From Termitomyces sp. T153 (Eukaryota > Basidiomycota > Agaricomycetes > Agaricales > Lyophyllaceae): a stretch of DNA of 64,000 bases. The position numbers and the translations under genes were made by a program. Under the pieces are notes generated by a model, which was given only the letters and a program-made list of their open reading frames with translations, was not told the origin of the DNA and made no database searches. The stretch's first letter is position 1, and each line of letters starts with the position of its first letter. The stretch lies in contig JACKQL020000004.1 in assembly GCA_018296165.2 (NCBI GenBank), forward strand, positions 496,001 through 560,000, given 5' to 3'. This document shows, piece after piece, positions 1 to 10,864 of this stretch.

Positions 1-480
1 CTAGTAACCAAGTAAAAAGTAAGCAAGGTTGTGATGCATAAAGGTAATAATTTGCAAGAGAAGAGCATGTCCAATGTCAATACTTGAAGTGTAGATGCTG
101 TTCAAGTATGTTTGTAAGCTCAACAAGAAAAATAATAAGTAAGAAATCACATGACTGTCAATATGTCCATATTTGGAGCAAAGGCTGTGTTGTTGCCAGG
201 AAAGTCGCTAGCAACTGTTGCTAAAAAAAGGTCTCAGCCTTGTTGCTCTAGATCCAGAGTCCAGGCTCCACATGATGCAGCTTGTGATCAGTAAGTCTCA
301 TGGTCACTAAAATCCCATGCAAAGGCTACATTGTTCCAGACCTTAAGGCTAGGCCTCATGTGCTGAGTATCATGACTTGTGTTGTGACTTGTGCCATGTC
401 AATATAATCAGCTGCTTTCCAATCAGAAATGCTAAAATGGTGCTCAGCAACAACTGAGTCTTATCAGTGTACATGACCTG
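1..480. other. AT-rich CpG-depleted sequence, no gene seen
   Basis: I see no convincing reading frame, RNA or repeat boundary here. CpG is nearly absent, as in the retroelement debris that follows, so this is probably older transposon sequence beyond recognition by eye. Confidence 0.5.
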
Positions 481-1990
481 GAGCTCATTGGAATAGCCAG
501 CAGGAGGGACTTGTCACCCAGGCAGCCCAGGCACTGAAATTAGGATGCACCTGCCAAGTCTATCTGTGCAGATAAATAGGCCCTCCAAGACAGGCTTCTG
601 ACTTTTTGGAACTGCATCTATGTGCCCAACATCCTGGAGCTCTGCCAGAGGATTGTAGAGCAACACCATGACTCCTGAATTGCTGGACACCCTGGCAGAT
701 GAAAAATGTTGGAGCTAGTATCCCAGAATTATTGGTGGCCACAAATATCCCAATATATCAGGTCCTATACTGGTACATGCAATCTCTGTCTTGGGACCAA
801 GCTACAACATTGCCTCCCCACTAGGCAGCTACACCCCCTCCCCATCCCCTTGGAATGATGGAGTGTTGCTTTGGTGGACTTCATTGTAGAGCTCCCCAAC
901 ACCCACAGCTATAATGCCATCAGAATGGTGGTGGACCTATATGACAAGCAAGCACACTCCATTCCTACTCACACCACTTGCTCCACCACCATGAACCTGT
1001 ACCAGAAAAATGTCTGGAAGCTCTATGGCCTCTCTGATGCCTATATATCTGACTGCAGGCCACAATTTGTGGTGGACTTCACTAGAGAGCTCTACCAACT
1101 ACTTGGTGTAAAACTGCACACCTCTACCACCTACCACCTGCAGTCCAAGAGCCAGACCAAATGTATGAGTCAGGAGCTCAAGCAGTACCTCCACCTCTTC
1201 TAAAATGAGCATTAGGACAACTAGGACAAACTCCTCCCTAACACCAAGTTCCAGTACAACAACCATTTTATATGGCCACCCAGTTTTTGCTCTTCTTCCT
1301 AGATACTAGACATCACCCATGCATGGGCTTTGAGCCCCAGGCCTGGCTGTTGGAGAATGAAGCAGTGAATGAGTTTGTGGACTGGATGAAGAGGTCTCAG
1401 CAGGAAGTCCAGGTGGCCCTAGCAAAGGCAAAGGACAACATGGCACAGTATTACAACTGTGGAAGAACCCCAGCACCCAAGTACCAGCCTGGGATTAAGT
1501 CTACCTGGACACCTCCAACATTACATACAACCACCAACCATCAAAAAAGCTCTTGCACTGCCAGTTAGGACCCTTCATGGTAGAATGGCAGGTTGGGCAA
1601 CTAGCCTATTGGCTCCAGCTCCTCACAGAAATGTGCCAGCTCCACCTGGTATCCAATGTGGTCAAGCTAATGCCAGCCCCAAAGGACTCTATTCCAGGGT
1701 AATGTCCAGCACTCCTGCCACCTCAAGTGGTGGTCAACAACAGCAAGGAGTATAAGGTGGAAGAAATCCTAGACAATCATCTGTTCTGACAACAGTTACA
1801 ATACAAGGTAAAGTGATAAAGTTATGGAATCAAGGAATCTCCTGGAAACCATGGGAGAACATGCATGTGCCAGGGCTAATTAGGGAGTTCCACCAGAGGC
1901 ACCCAGAGGCACCACAAGCCATTCAAGGAATCTACCCTATCTCACCAGCAGACCAGGCAATCTGAAACTTCTTTTACCTTATATGTTGAG
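480..1990 (+). pseudogene. Ty3/gypsy chromovirus integrase fragment A (decayed)
   Basis: This is the 3' third of a gypsy polyprotein. Around 560-760 three frames together give the zinc-binding N-terminal region of integrase, with an EDCRAT/ELLVATN-like stretch matching the usual 'IVEQHHDS..GHPGRWKT..WWP' segment of this family. From 871 to 1203 the catalytic core is readable: VDFIVELPN with the first Asp, then a SDCRPQF-like segment for the second. A later frame (1272-1568) carries the end of the core, and 1740-1960 carries a broken chromodomain-like end. Stops and frameshifts interrupt it throughout. The 5' gag, protease and reverse transcriptase are absent. It is certainly non-functional. 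It resembles fragment B in the same orientation, so the two are copies of one family. Confidence 0.8.
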
Positions 1991-2152
1991 ACACCACATG
2001 CTAAAGAGGGTGTGATTTCAGGGGACTTCAATTTATGACCTCTGCAGCAATCTCTGCAGCTTGTTCCAGACCCCCAGAGATCTCTAGAGACTCCCAGAAC
2101 TTTCTGTGGTTCCTCATTGAGCACTTTCTTAGAGTTAGAGCTAGCTCTGGCC

Positions 2153-2245
2153 TTCTGTACAGTTGTTCTCATGCCCCCGCTGCCCACTGATGTGCTGCAC
2201 CAAGCAGCAGGGATCCTTAGACTTGTTCTCTCTGGATTTCTCTCC
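2153..2245 (-). repeat. Dispersed repeat R1, partial copy 1
   Basis: Read on the minus strand this matches the second half of the repeat seen at 12992-13202, 63553-63749 and, more loosely, 6782-6960. Shared blocks include GGAGAGAAATCCAGAGAGAA, then AACAAGTCTAAGGAT and an ACAACTGTACAG end. It lies just downstream of the chromodomain end of gypsy fragment A. Confidence 0.6.
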
Positions 2246-2329
2246 ACTAAATAATTAGTTACTACTTGTATTGTTGGTTATCTTGCTAAATATACTTTGG
2301 ATTTCCCTCTGCTAGCTACATGATTGAGC

Positions 2330-4440
2330 TGCCACTCCTGGAGATTGCCCTTATAGAGTCCTTGCAGCAAGCTGCCTTTGATGTTCTCAAGCAAACTGTT
2401 ACCTCAAAGCCTGTCCTCCTGTTCCAGATGATGACTCTCCCTTCTATGTTGAAGTGGATATCTTGGACTTTGCCATGAGAGCAGTCCTCTTCCAGCAGTC
2501 AAAGGAGGATGGCAAGTAGCATCTAGTAGCCTTTTACTCCAAAAGCCTTAACACAGTAAAACAGAACTATGAGATCTATAACAAAGAGATGCTTGCAATT
2601 ATTTGGTCCTTTGAAGAATGGCAGTATTTCCTTGAGGGCACATGACATAAGTTTGAAGTCTGGACAGACCACAAGAACCTTGAGTACTTCTGTTCCACTA
2701 AGAAACTCAATTGATGCCAAGCTTGGTGGTCCCTGTATCTGGCCAACTTTGACTTCTCATTGCATCACAAACCTGAATGGAGCATGGGCAAACCAGATGC
2801 ATTGTCCAGGTGGGCTGATCATAGCATAGGAGCAGAGGATAATGAATTGTCCTCCTCAAGCCTAAGCTCTTTGCTATCCATGCTCTAGAAGGCATTGTAG
2901 TCCAAGGGGACAAGGGAAACATTCTCAGAGATATCAAAAGAGGGAACTGAGAGGGCACACAAGAGGATGCTGTTGCTCAGGCTGCACAGGCCCTACAAGC
3001 TTGACAAGCAAGTAGAGTTAAGTCTGTGCATGCAGATGAGTGGGGTCTTCAGGATGGGCTTCTGACCTTCCAATAACACATCTATGTGCCTAACATTCTG
3101 AAACTTTGCCAATGCATTGTAGAGCAACATCATGACTCTTGAGTAGCCAGACATCCTGGGAGGTGGAAGACATTGGAGCTGGTATCCTGGAATTACTGGT
3201 GGCCTCTAATACATAGGCACTTACTCTAGCATCTGTGATCTCTGCCTCTGCACTAAGCCTTGCTACTAGGTACTCATGGATCAGCTCCACCCTCTTCCTA
3301 TCCCAGTCACTTGCTAGAGTGTTTCATTGGTGGATTTTATTGTTGAACTCCCTGATACTCATAGGTACAATGCTATAATGGTAGTAGTGGACCTCTATGG
3401 TAAACAGGCCCACTTTATCCCTACTCACACAATGTGCTCTTCCCTAAGAGCAGCTGGCCTGTATTGAAAGAATGTATAGAAGCTCCATGGTCTGTCAAAT
3501 GGGTATGTCTCTGACTAAGGCCCTCAGTTTGTGGCAGAGTTTACTCAGGAGCTGTACTGCTTACTCAGAGTGAAACTTCAAACTACTACAGCCTATCACT
3601 CTCAGTTGGATGGGCAGACAGAACATGTTAACCAAGAACTAAAATAATATCTCTGCCTATTTTGTAATGAGAAGCAGGATGACTGGGATGAGCTTCTGCC
3701 AGATGCAGAGTTCCAATACAACAACCACATTTACTCTTCCATGCAGATGACTCCATTCTTCCTGGACACCAGCAAGCATCCCCACATGAAATTTGGACTT
3801 TGGGCACACCCCTCAGAAAATGACTCAGTCAACAAGTTGTAGGTATGATGAAGAGTGTGCAGGAGGAGGCAAAGGCAACATTGGTGAGGGCAAAAGATGA
3901 CATGGCACAGTACTATGACTGCTAGCAGATGCTAACTCCTGTATACAAGCTTAGAGACCATGTGTATTTGGATAGCTTAGACATTAAGACAACAAGGCCA
4001 TCACACAAGCTATCACAATGTCACCTTGGCCCTTTCATAGGAGAGAAGAAGGTAGGGCTTCTAGCATACCAACTTAAGCTCCCAGAGGCCTACACCAACT
4101 GCATCCAGTCTTCAACATTATCAAGCTGTTTCCAGCTCAGGAGAATCTGATCTCTGGCCTCCAGTTTAAGGCACCCCCACCACCAGTCCTGCTTAACAAT
4201 GAGGAGGAGTATGAGGTGAAGGAAATTTACAATAGCAGAATATTCCAGGGAAAGTCACAGTCAAGGTGAAATGGAAGGGATATAGCATCAAGGACATCTT
4301 TTGGGAACCACAGGCCAATGTGCATGCACCAACCAGCACTGATTTGAGACTTCTATTGCAGGCACCCCAGTGCACCAAGGGCAATTTAGGCATCTACCTC
4401 ATTTCAGCAGCTGACCAAGCAATCTGTAACTTTTGCATTG
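2330..4440 (+). pseudogene. Ty3/gypsy chromovirus fragment B: RNase H, integrase, chromodomain (decayed)
   Basis: Plus-strand gypsy remnant. At 2400-2840 the RNase H region can be read in shifted frames ([13 protein letters not shown] text). At 3040-3200 the integrase zinc-binding segment is visible (IYVPNILKLCQCIVEQHHDS). The core follows at 3320-3850. A frame at 3929-4150 covers the C-terminal part of integrase. A good chromodomain is seen at 4266-4330 (KWKGYSIKDIFWEP) followed by YLISAADQAI, the same ending as fragment A. Many stops and frameshifts make it non-functional. The RNase H part is inverted relative to fragment C at 4830-5390. Chromodomains in this clade are thought to target heterochromatin; that role is family knowledge, not something seen here. 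Confidence 0.82.
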
Positions 4441-4829
4441 AGATGCTACATGCTAGAAGGGGGATCATGTCAGAAGACCTCACATATAGTATCATCTTGT
4501 TTCCTTTATATATTCCCAGCCAGCCTCTCACTCTCAGACTCTCATCTTTTAGTCACAAGTACTCTCATCCAGGGCTATCCAACAGTATTACTCTGGTAGT
4601 GTCATGTGTTCTGTGGCTTGAGATCAAAGCCATTTATAATGGATTTTTGGTTTCAGGCCATGTGACTTTTATAATGGCTTTGATGATGACATTGGGCTCT
4701 GTGCATGCACACAATCAGATGTCATATTTCCCACAGTATTTCCCACAGTTTATTTCTGTAAATTTGCACTCCTGGCAATCTGGCTTGAGGAGGACAATGT
4801 TGTTGTTATCCTCTGCCCCCATGCCAGGG

Positions 4830-6110
4830 TCAGCCCACCTGGACAATGTGTCCAATTTGCCCATGCTCCAGACAGATTTGTGATGCAGTGAGAAGTCAAA
4901 GTTGGTCAGATACAGGGACCACTGAGCTTGGTGTTGATTGAGGTTCTTAGCAGAATGGAAGTACTCAAGGTTCTTGTGGTCTGTCCAGACTTCAAACTTA
5001 TGCTATGCACCATCAAGAAAATGCTGCCATTCTTCAAAGGACCAAATAATAGTGAGCATTTTCTTGTCATGGATCTCATAGTTCCATTCTACTGTCTTGA
5101 GGCTTCTGGAGTAGAAGGCTATGGGATGCAAGTTGCCATCCTCCTTCAACTGTTGAAAGCAAACTGCTCCTGTGGCAAAGTCAGAGCAATCAGCTTCAAA
5201 CACAAAAGGGAGAGTCATCAGAGTCATCACAGGGAATAGGAAGACTGGTTTCAAGGTAACAGCTTGCTTGAGGGCATCAAAGACAACTTGCTGCAGGGAT
5301 TCCTACTGCCATGCAGCAAAAAGAGAATGGGCATAGTGAGAGAAGTTCTAGATAAAGCTCCAGTAGAAATTAATAAAATCTAAAAAAGGCCTGCACTTTC
5401 TTCTTATTCCTTAGCATAGGCCACTCTGCTACACCTGTCACCTTAACAGGATCTATCTCTGCCATTCCATGCAAGATGATCAAACCTAGGTACTCAATTT
5501 GAGTCTGCAAAAGCTCATACTTTTCAGGCTTCAGACAGAGCTGGTGTTAGCAAAGGCTTCCAAGACAATGTTATGATCCAATGATGTTCCTCCAAAGTCT
5601 TGTCTTGGTGTAGATGAGGACATTGTCAAGATACACACAAACAACACCTTCTGCATTCAAATCATGGAAGATTTCATTCATCATTATCTGGAAATAGGCT
5701 GGGCAGTTTGTGAGACCAAAGAACATTACCTGGGGTTCAAACAGTCCACAATTGGTTCAGAATGCTGCCTTCCAATCATTTCCTTCTTTGATGCACACAT
5801 TGTTGTAGCCCCAATGGATGTCCAACTTGGTGAAGTAGCATGCACCTCAAAGGTTGTTGACTAGTTCAGAGCTGAGTGGTAAGGGGTAGTAATTCTTTAC
5901 CATCATTGCATTCAAAACTCAATAGTTCTGAACCAGACAAAGAGACCTATCCTTCTTCTTAATGAAAAAGACTGGGGAGGTCTTTGGAGGCTTAGAGGGT
6001 CATATGTGGCCAGAGCTAAGATTCTCCTGCAAAAACACATCCAGCTCATCCAGCTCATGGAGTGCAAGCAGATAGACTTTGCAGCTAGAGTGTTCCACAC
6101 CAGGTATCAA
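4830..6110 (-). pseudogene. Ty3/gypsy fragment C: reverse transcriptase and RNase H (decayed)
   Basis: Minus-strand remnant of the same gypsy family. The frame at 5003-5254 reads as RNase H: FEADCSDFATGAVCFQQ carries the first acidic residue and is followed by HPIAFYSRSL and WSFEEWQHFLDG. Upstream on the minus strand, near 5600-5650, the palm motif reads YLDNVLIYTK in place of the usual YLDDILIYS, so the second catalytic Asp has become Asn. Other palm and finger blocks are scattered to about 6110. The protease, gag and integrase are missing. It faces fragment B, and both carry the RNase H region, which makes a large imperfect inverted repeat. Confidence 0.78.
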
Positions 6111-6781
6111 CTTGATTGCATGGTCCCATTGCTTGCACTCTGAGTCTCTGCCACTGTAGGAGCAGGGCAGAGCATTGCAGTGTAGATCCTATCACCTACC
6201 TCAATGGTCTTGTCTGAAGACTCAAGGTCTGGAGCACTGGCAAATTTCCCTTTGCATTCTAGTTCATCTGACATATCACCTGTCATGCCCTACACCCTTC
6301 TGTCCTCATGAGTCACCTTCCACAAATCACATGCTCAGACATTACTTGGCATAGATTATTGTTTGTCATTTGTCCTTACATACTATGGCCTGATGAGTAA
6401 GTATAATTTTAGTCATCATTACTAGCAATGCAGTATATAGAATGGTCTGCAGAATAGAATATCCTCAGACTGAACAATTGCAGTGTTCCCCAGGTCTATT
6501 CATTGATTTGGCTATAAGACCCAGTAGTGTTGTCTGACCCCTCTGCCTCTCACTTTGACCCTTGTCTCACCCATATCCATGATAGCACTTACTTGGGTCT
6601 CACTTGTCTCTTGACACTTGGCTTTATGAGATAAGAGTATCCCACATTGTTGAGCACCCCTTTCAGGAGCAGCACATGGAGTAGTAAGACACCAGTGGGG
6701 GAGAGACCTTTCAGATGCCTCAACTTGTCAAAGCAATTGAAAAGGAGGCTGCCAGACCAAAGCTAGAGACTTGTTCTGCTA
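6111..6781. other. CpG-depleted sequence, no gene seen
   Basis: The minus-strand gypsy similarity fades here. I see no readable domain, only TpG-rich sequence with short frames. It probably holds the badly decayed protease/gag end of fragment C or unrelated repeat. Confidence 0.4.
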
Positions 6782-7216
6782 AAAAGCAACCTTAGAAGGC
6801 TGTAGCTTACACAACTGGCAGAGAGAGATCCAAAGTCTATTCAGCCTCTGCAAGAATTTTCCAGAGTTATGGCTACTAACTTAGCAGAGGGAGATCCAGA
6901 GAAAACAAGTCTAAGGATTCCCAATGCAAGTGTTCAGAAAATTTACTCCAGAGCTTCTAGAAAACACATTCAATGACAACCAAATCTGGAGCCCAATTCA
7001 AAATGGAAATTCATTGTCTCAATCTCCAGCCTCTGGGCATGTGACTGCATGAAAATATGACTGTTAGATAGCCCTTGGTCCAAAATAGCTGTCTCAGAAA
7101 ATGGCAATGAGAGGCCAGCTCAGAATGAAGGAAACAAGAATGGGGTCCAATATGGGCAGTCACCTAACAACTTGGGCATGTGCACTAGTATGAACTCAGC
7201 CCATTTTCTGCTGTAG
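6782..7216 (+). repeat. Dispersed repeat R1 plus 3' extension, copy 2
   Basis: The first part, from about 6782 to 6960, resembles R1 at 12992 and 63553: AACTGGCAGAGAGAGATCC, AAGTCTATTCAG, then GAGGGAGATCCAGAGAAAAC. The following 250 bp, including CTGTTAGATAGCCCTTGGTC, GAGAGGCCAGCTCAGAAT and AATGGGGTCCA, matches only the copy at 63750-64000. So two of the four copies share a unit of about 440 bp. Its nature (LTR, SINE or a composite) is not settled. Confidence 0.65.
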
Positions 7217-7457
7217 GACCATCTGGTCCTACTACTTTATATGTATTAATATAGGGGACCAATCAACTGGCTCTGTACTGCTTCATGGGTGGGATGCTAT
7301 ATTCCACTCCATATACTTGATTTTTACTCATATGTGAGACCATCTGGTCCTACTACTTTATATGTATTAACATAGGGGACCAATTAACTGGCTCTGTACT
7401 GCTTCATGGGTGGAATGCTATATTCCACTCCATATACTTGATTTTACTCATATATGA
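7217..7457 (+). repeat. 121-bp direct tandem repeat, two copies
   Basis: GACCATCTGGTCCTACTACT begins at 7217 and again at 7338. The two units are 121 and 120 bp and nearly identical, differing at a handful of bases (AATATAGG/AACATAGG, CAATCAAC/CAATTAAC). A third unit starts at 7458 (GACCAT) but diverges at once. Confidence 0.9.
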
Positions 7458-7473
7458 GACCATTGATGGTCTC
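7456..7473. repeat. Perfect 18-bp palindrome
   Basis: GAGACCATTGATGGTCTC has 8-bp arms around a TG centre. It sits exactly at the end of the second tandem unit and 14 bp before the LTR-like arm. It could be the end of an element or a hairpin left by slippage. Confidence 0.75.
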
Positions 7474-7486
7474 AAAGGGGAGTATG

Positions 7487-7700
7487 TAATGGAGCATTCT
7501 ATTGACCTCCTAGTTACATTATTTAACTATATTAAATGAATAACACTTAGCCAATGATAATGTGGCAGCATCATGTGATGCTGCCTTCTCATTGTATCAT
7601 TTGTATTATATAAGGCAGCACCTTATCTACATTCTCATAGTACAAAATCAATATCTGGTTTTGACTTATATCTGGTTTTGACTTATGAGTGATGTACTGT
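7487..7700 (+). repeat. LTR-like arm, forward copy (about 210 bp)
   Basis: Starts TGTAATGGAG. It contains the perfect 22-bp palindrome GGCAGCATCATGTGATGCTG(CC) at 7564-7585, a TATTATATAAGGCAGC box and TTTTGACTTATGAG near the end. The same series of blocks occurs inverted at 8003-8246. The TATA-like box followed by a GGCA hairpin suggests an LTR promoter. No target duplication was identified. Confidence 0.6.
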
Positions 7701-7789
7701 AAGTAGTGTGACCCATAAGAACACTATTACATGCTGCTGGCAGCCCTACTGGCATCACCATGCTTTCTCTACCTATACCATGAAGTAAC

Positions 7790-7906
7790 ATGGCAAATTC
7801 CACTAATTCATATGGAGCAACAAACATTGTTCCATCCAATGAAGGTTCAACATCAGGACCAAACACCTGGTCCTCCATGGGCACAATTGAGGAAAGTGAA
7901 TGTTAA
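7790..7906 (+). CDS. Possible gag N-terminus between the inverted arms
   Basis: A 38-codon frame starting ATGGCAAATTCC and ending TGTTAA, rich in Ser, Thr and Asn, with the flavour of a copia gag N-terminus. It lies just inside the forward LTR-like arm, where gag would begin. Coding is not proven: it is short, CpG-depleted and ends early. It could equally be non-coding. Confidence 0.25.
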   Translation: MANSTNSYGATNIVPSNEGSTSGPNTWSSMGTIEESEC

Positions 7907-8002
7907 AAATTCATGTTCTCATTGTATTTTGTTGCAGTGAACTTCTTTTTAGAAGTTTGGTATGCTTCAGCACTTTGTAGTGCAAGTCAATGCTGGTTTG
8001 AC

Positions 8003-8246
8003 TTAAAAATGTAACAGTGCTATTATGGTTCTCATAGCTTATGTTGTATATATCATAAGTCAAAACTAGTTATGATCCTGAACTATGAGTATGCAAGTAA
8101 GGCAATGCCTTACATAATATAACAAGTATAACTAAATAGGTGGCATCATGTGATGCTGCCAAATGGGTATAACTACTCCATAAGTCTGTTTGGTATATAG
8201 TGAAATAAGGAGGTTTGTAGGACACTCCATTACTCTTTTATAATTT
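8003..8246 (-). repeat. LTR-like arm, inverted copy
   Basis: Read on the minus strand it begins GTAATGGAGTG and repeats the same blocks as 7487-7700: ACCTCCTTA, GGCAGCATCATGTGATGCC, TATTATGTAAGGCA, TACTCATAGT and TTTTGACTTATGA. The arms are considerably diverged. They face each other over about 300 bp, so this is either an inverted pair of solo LTRs or the ends of a foldback element. Confidence 0.6.
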
Positions 8247-8329
8247 TCATCATTTCTAATATATACCAGTGAACATTGTATTATTTTGTTCATGATGCAA
8301 CATAAATACATGATAACACTAACCAAATA

Positions 8330-8465
8330 CAAAGACCTAACTGAACAAAGAAGTTGGGACTGAATCTTAGCATTGAGTGAATAAACTACAAAGACCTAAC
8401 CAAACAAAGTGAGATTGGGTCTGGATCTTAGCATTGAGTTAAAATATCAAGGACCTAACCAAAGG
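8330..8465 (+). repeat. 59-bp tandem repeat, 2.3 copies
   Basis: CAAAGACCTAAC begins at 8330, 8389 and 8448, a period of 59 bp. Units share AACAAAG, TTGGG, ATCTTAGCATTGAGT. The third unit is partial. No coding sense is seen. Confidence 0.85.
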
Positions 8466-8699
8466 ATCACCACAGACATCATGCAGGCCAATGACTCTAC
8501 ACAACCAAGCAATTCAGACCTATGAATTAATTATTGAAGTGCAACTCATAATGCTAATGGCAATCCACCCACAATGCCAATTGCAGCCCACAATGCCAAT
8601 TACAAGCAAAGTTCCAATGACTCATTATAATGCATATTATCATCCAACACACAAAAATGCACTATGTCCTCTCCAACCCAGCCCACCCAATTTGAAATA

Positions 8700-9345
8700 A
8701 CTTGTGAATGATGAGGAACCAACAGACCATAAAATTTGGCTATCACTAAGAGATGAAGCTATAAGAAGAGAAATCTGGGCCTTCCTGTGGAAGGCCATGC
8801 ACAATGCATACAAAATTGGGAAATACTAGGAAAATATGACTGAATATGAACACAGAGCCCTATGTAGGCAATGTGGGGTCAACAGAAACACTTGTACACA
8901 TTTTAACAGAGTGTGAGGTTTCAAAACAAAGAGAAGTGTGGGACATGATTGAGAAATCACACATATTGAGGAGGATACCATTCACAAAGCCCACCCTGGG
9001 AGAACAATTAGGTTGTGCAATGATCTCAAGAGCAACCAAGAATGGCAGAAAAACAGCAGGAGCAAAATGCTTCTCAAGTATTGTGGTCTCAAAAGCCACA
9101 CACCTGATATGGAAGATAGAACACAAGTAGCAGATTACAAAGGATGCTGACCCTATGAGCTCCCAAGCAGAAAAGAAGTACTAAATAGATTTAATACCAC
9201 AATAACAAAAAGACTGAAGATAGACTGCTTGACAACAGACAAGGAAAAACTGGACAATAAAGCAATAAATGTTGAGAAAGTTTGCCTCAAGACAGTGACC
9301 TCCTAAAGTCATGGAGGAAGGCAACAGAGGTTTTAGTGAGTATAG
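8700..9345 (+). pseudogene. Non-LTR retrotransposon tail with reverse-transcriptase zinc-binding domain (decayed)
   Basis: The text reads in two frames. First IRREIWAFLWKAMHNAYKIG, then a Cys-rich segment and ETLVHILTECEVSKQREVW, followed by PTLGEQLGCAMIS. After a stop near 9130 the frame resumes with RLKIDCLTTDK and VCLKTVTS, which fits the usual end of such proteins in mushroom genomes (an Arg-Leu-x-x-Asp then a tryptophan-rich tail). This is the zf-RVT domain and adjoining C-terminus of a LINE-type polyprotein. The reverse transcriptase itself is not present. Several stops show it is dead. Confidence 0.7.
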
Positions 9346-9627
9346 GTTGAAAGACAGAATCCTACACATATGTACATAGGAACCTTTCCTTTGGAGTGGC
9401 TCCAGACTTAAATTTATATCACAAACTGTATGCCCTAGGTCTCAGAGATTGACTTTGTGAACTGTCTATTATCCATAGAGGTACCACAAAAAAAAAGAAA
9501 AACAACCCTGAATCTCAACTTAGGATAGCAATCTTTTGGCAAACAACTTCCATTTTGGCATACCCAACCTGATATAACATATTGCTCACATAATCCCTCT
9601 TGGGCAAAGTATTATAATAAACATGCA
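9346..9627. other. Short non-coding gap
   Basis: Sequence between the LINE tail and the copia element. It contains an A-rich run near 9490-9510. No gene or RNA is seen. Confidence 0.5.
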
Positions 9628-9632
9628 TGTGA
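9628..9632 (+). other. Target-site duplication TGTGA (left) of copia element 1
   Basis: TGTGA directly precedes the 5' LTR and is repeated at 15418-15422 directly after the 3' LTR. A perfect 5-bp duplication is what Ty1/copia integrases make. Confidence 0.93.
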
Positions 9633-9988
9633 TGTTGGAATATCACATATGTGATATGTGTGACGAAGTGCCATGAATAACACTAGGGCCAACTGCAAGG
9701 GCCATTCCAAGTAGCCAATGCTTTGTTCTCTTACATATATATATCCAATGGACACTTACAGTACCCTCAGTCTATTATACATGACTGAGGGTACATCATA
9801 TCTACTTACACCATATATACAAACAAACTCACTCTGTACCTAGATTACACTTACCCATATGCATATTGATTTAGGTACATACAATACAGTCTATTATATG
9901 CAACTGAGGATTACACTTATGCATATGCATATTGATTTAGGTGCTTACCTTTTGTGGTATACTATTGCTGCCAGTTGGGATTCCAACA
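9633..9988 (+). repeat. 5' LTR of copia element 1
   Basis: 356 bp, TGTTGG...CCAACA. Contains the palindrome ATATCACATATGTGATAT at 9640-9657, TATATATATATCC before 9750 as a possible TATA region, and a 12-bp stem-loop GTACCCTCAGTC/GACTGAGGGTAC at 9761-9794. A second weaker copy of that hairpin lies near 9890-9913. Confidence 0.93.
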
Positions 9989-10005
9989 GGTTATGGGCTG
10001 CTGCT
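9989..10005 (+). other. Primer-binding site of copia element 1
   Basis: GGTTATGGGCTGCTGCT follows the LTR directly (the LTR ends AACA). Its first eight or nine bases match the start of the primer-binding site of Drosophila copia, which pairs with the anticodon-side half of initiator tRNA-Met. Half-tRNA priming is therefore likely; this is from memory of the copia family and should be aligned to a real tRNA. Confidence 0.6.
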
Positions 10006-10225
10006 GAGTACAATACTTAACAAAGAATTGTACTTGTTGGAACCCACTGTTTTCCTTTTTTTTTTGTGATAAAGACAACATTGCCATTGATTGGAATTGC
10101 CCTCTTATTGCTCCCCTTGTCACCAATATCTGCCTGTGCCTTATGCCCTTGTTCCAATTTTTGGAAGGGAGCATCCCTTATTGTCTTTGTCAAACCCTTG
10201 ACCCCATCTGCATTACCCCTCTAGA

Positions 10226-10864
10226 ATGCTAGCCACTGATGCTGTGAACCCATCTGTCCAAGCCATATCCATCTGCAGGGCAGACTGGAAACACAACAAG
10301 TTCAGTCATGCCTCATTCATGGCCAACTTTGCCAAGTGGGCAAAGGCTCTTGAAATCCACCTCTCTCTACTAGGGCTGAAATCCTATGTTATTGCCCCTT
10401 TCACTAAAGTGCCCAGCAACAGCAATGAATCCATAGCAAACCAGAACTGGGTCATGAACAATGATCTAGCACAAGCTGTCATCCTCACTGCACTTGATGA
10501 GTCTGAGTACAAAGGACTAGACAAAACCATGATGGCCACAAACCTTTATGCTCAAATCAAGGCTCAGGCTGAAGGTGAAGGGCCAGTAAGGATGATTCCT
10601 CTCATTCAGGAGGTGCTGAGAATCCAGTATTCTCCCAGCAAGTTACTTACTATGACTGGAAACCAGATCAGTGAGATTGTCAAGCATATATTTGCAATTT
10701 GTTTCCTTGACAAGGATCTCTTGAAATGTGTCATGTTATTAAACAGCTTAAACAGCCCCCAGTATAAACCAGTCCAGGCCCAGATATCCCATGGCCTTGC
10801 AGACTCAACAGAAGACACCCCATACACCTCCAACAACATCTGGAAACTCCTTAAGACTGTCTAA
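10226..10864 (+). pseudogene. Copia element 1 gag
   Basis: A 212-codon open frame starting at ATG 10226, the longest intact piece of the element. It reads as a UBN2-type copia capsid: KWAKALEIHLSLLGLKSYV and later a run of helical segments ending near a Ser/Thr-rich tail. A TAA at 10862 stops it before the nucleocapsid. Fragmentary frames continue to about 11430 with the protease leader. Capsid packages the element's RNA in the cytoplasm. As the downstream pol is broken the frame has no retrotransposition role now. Confidence 0.75.

Noticed and set aside
560..742. Minus-strand 60-codon frame
   Set aside because: Overlaps the integrase zinc-binding region that reads on the plus strand; a shadow.
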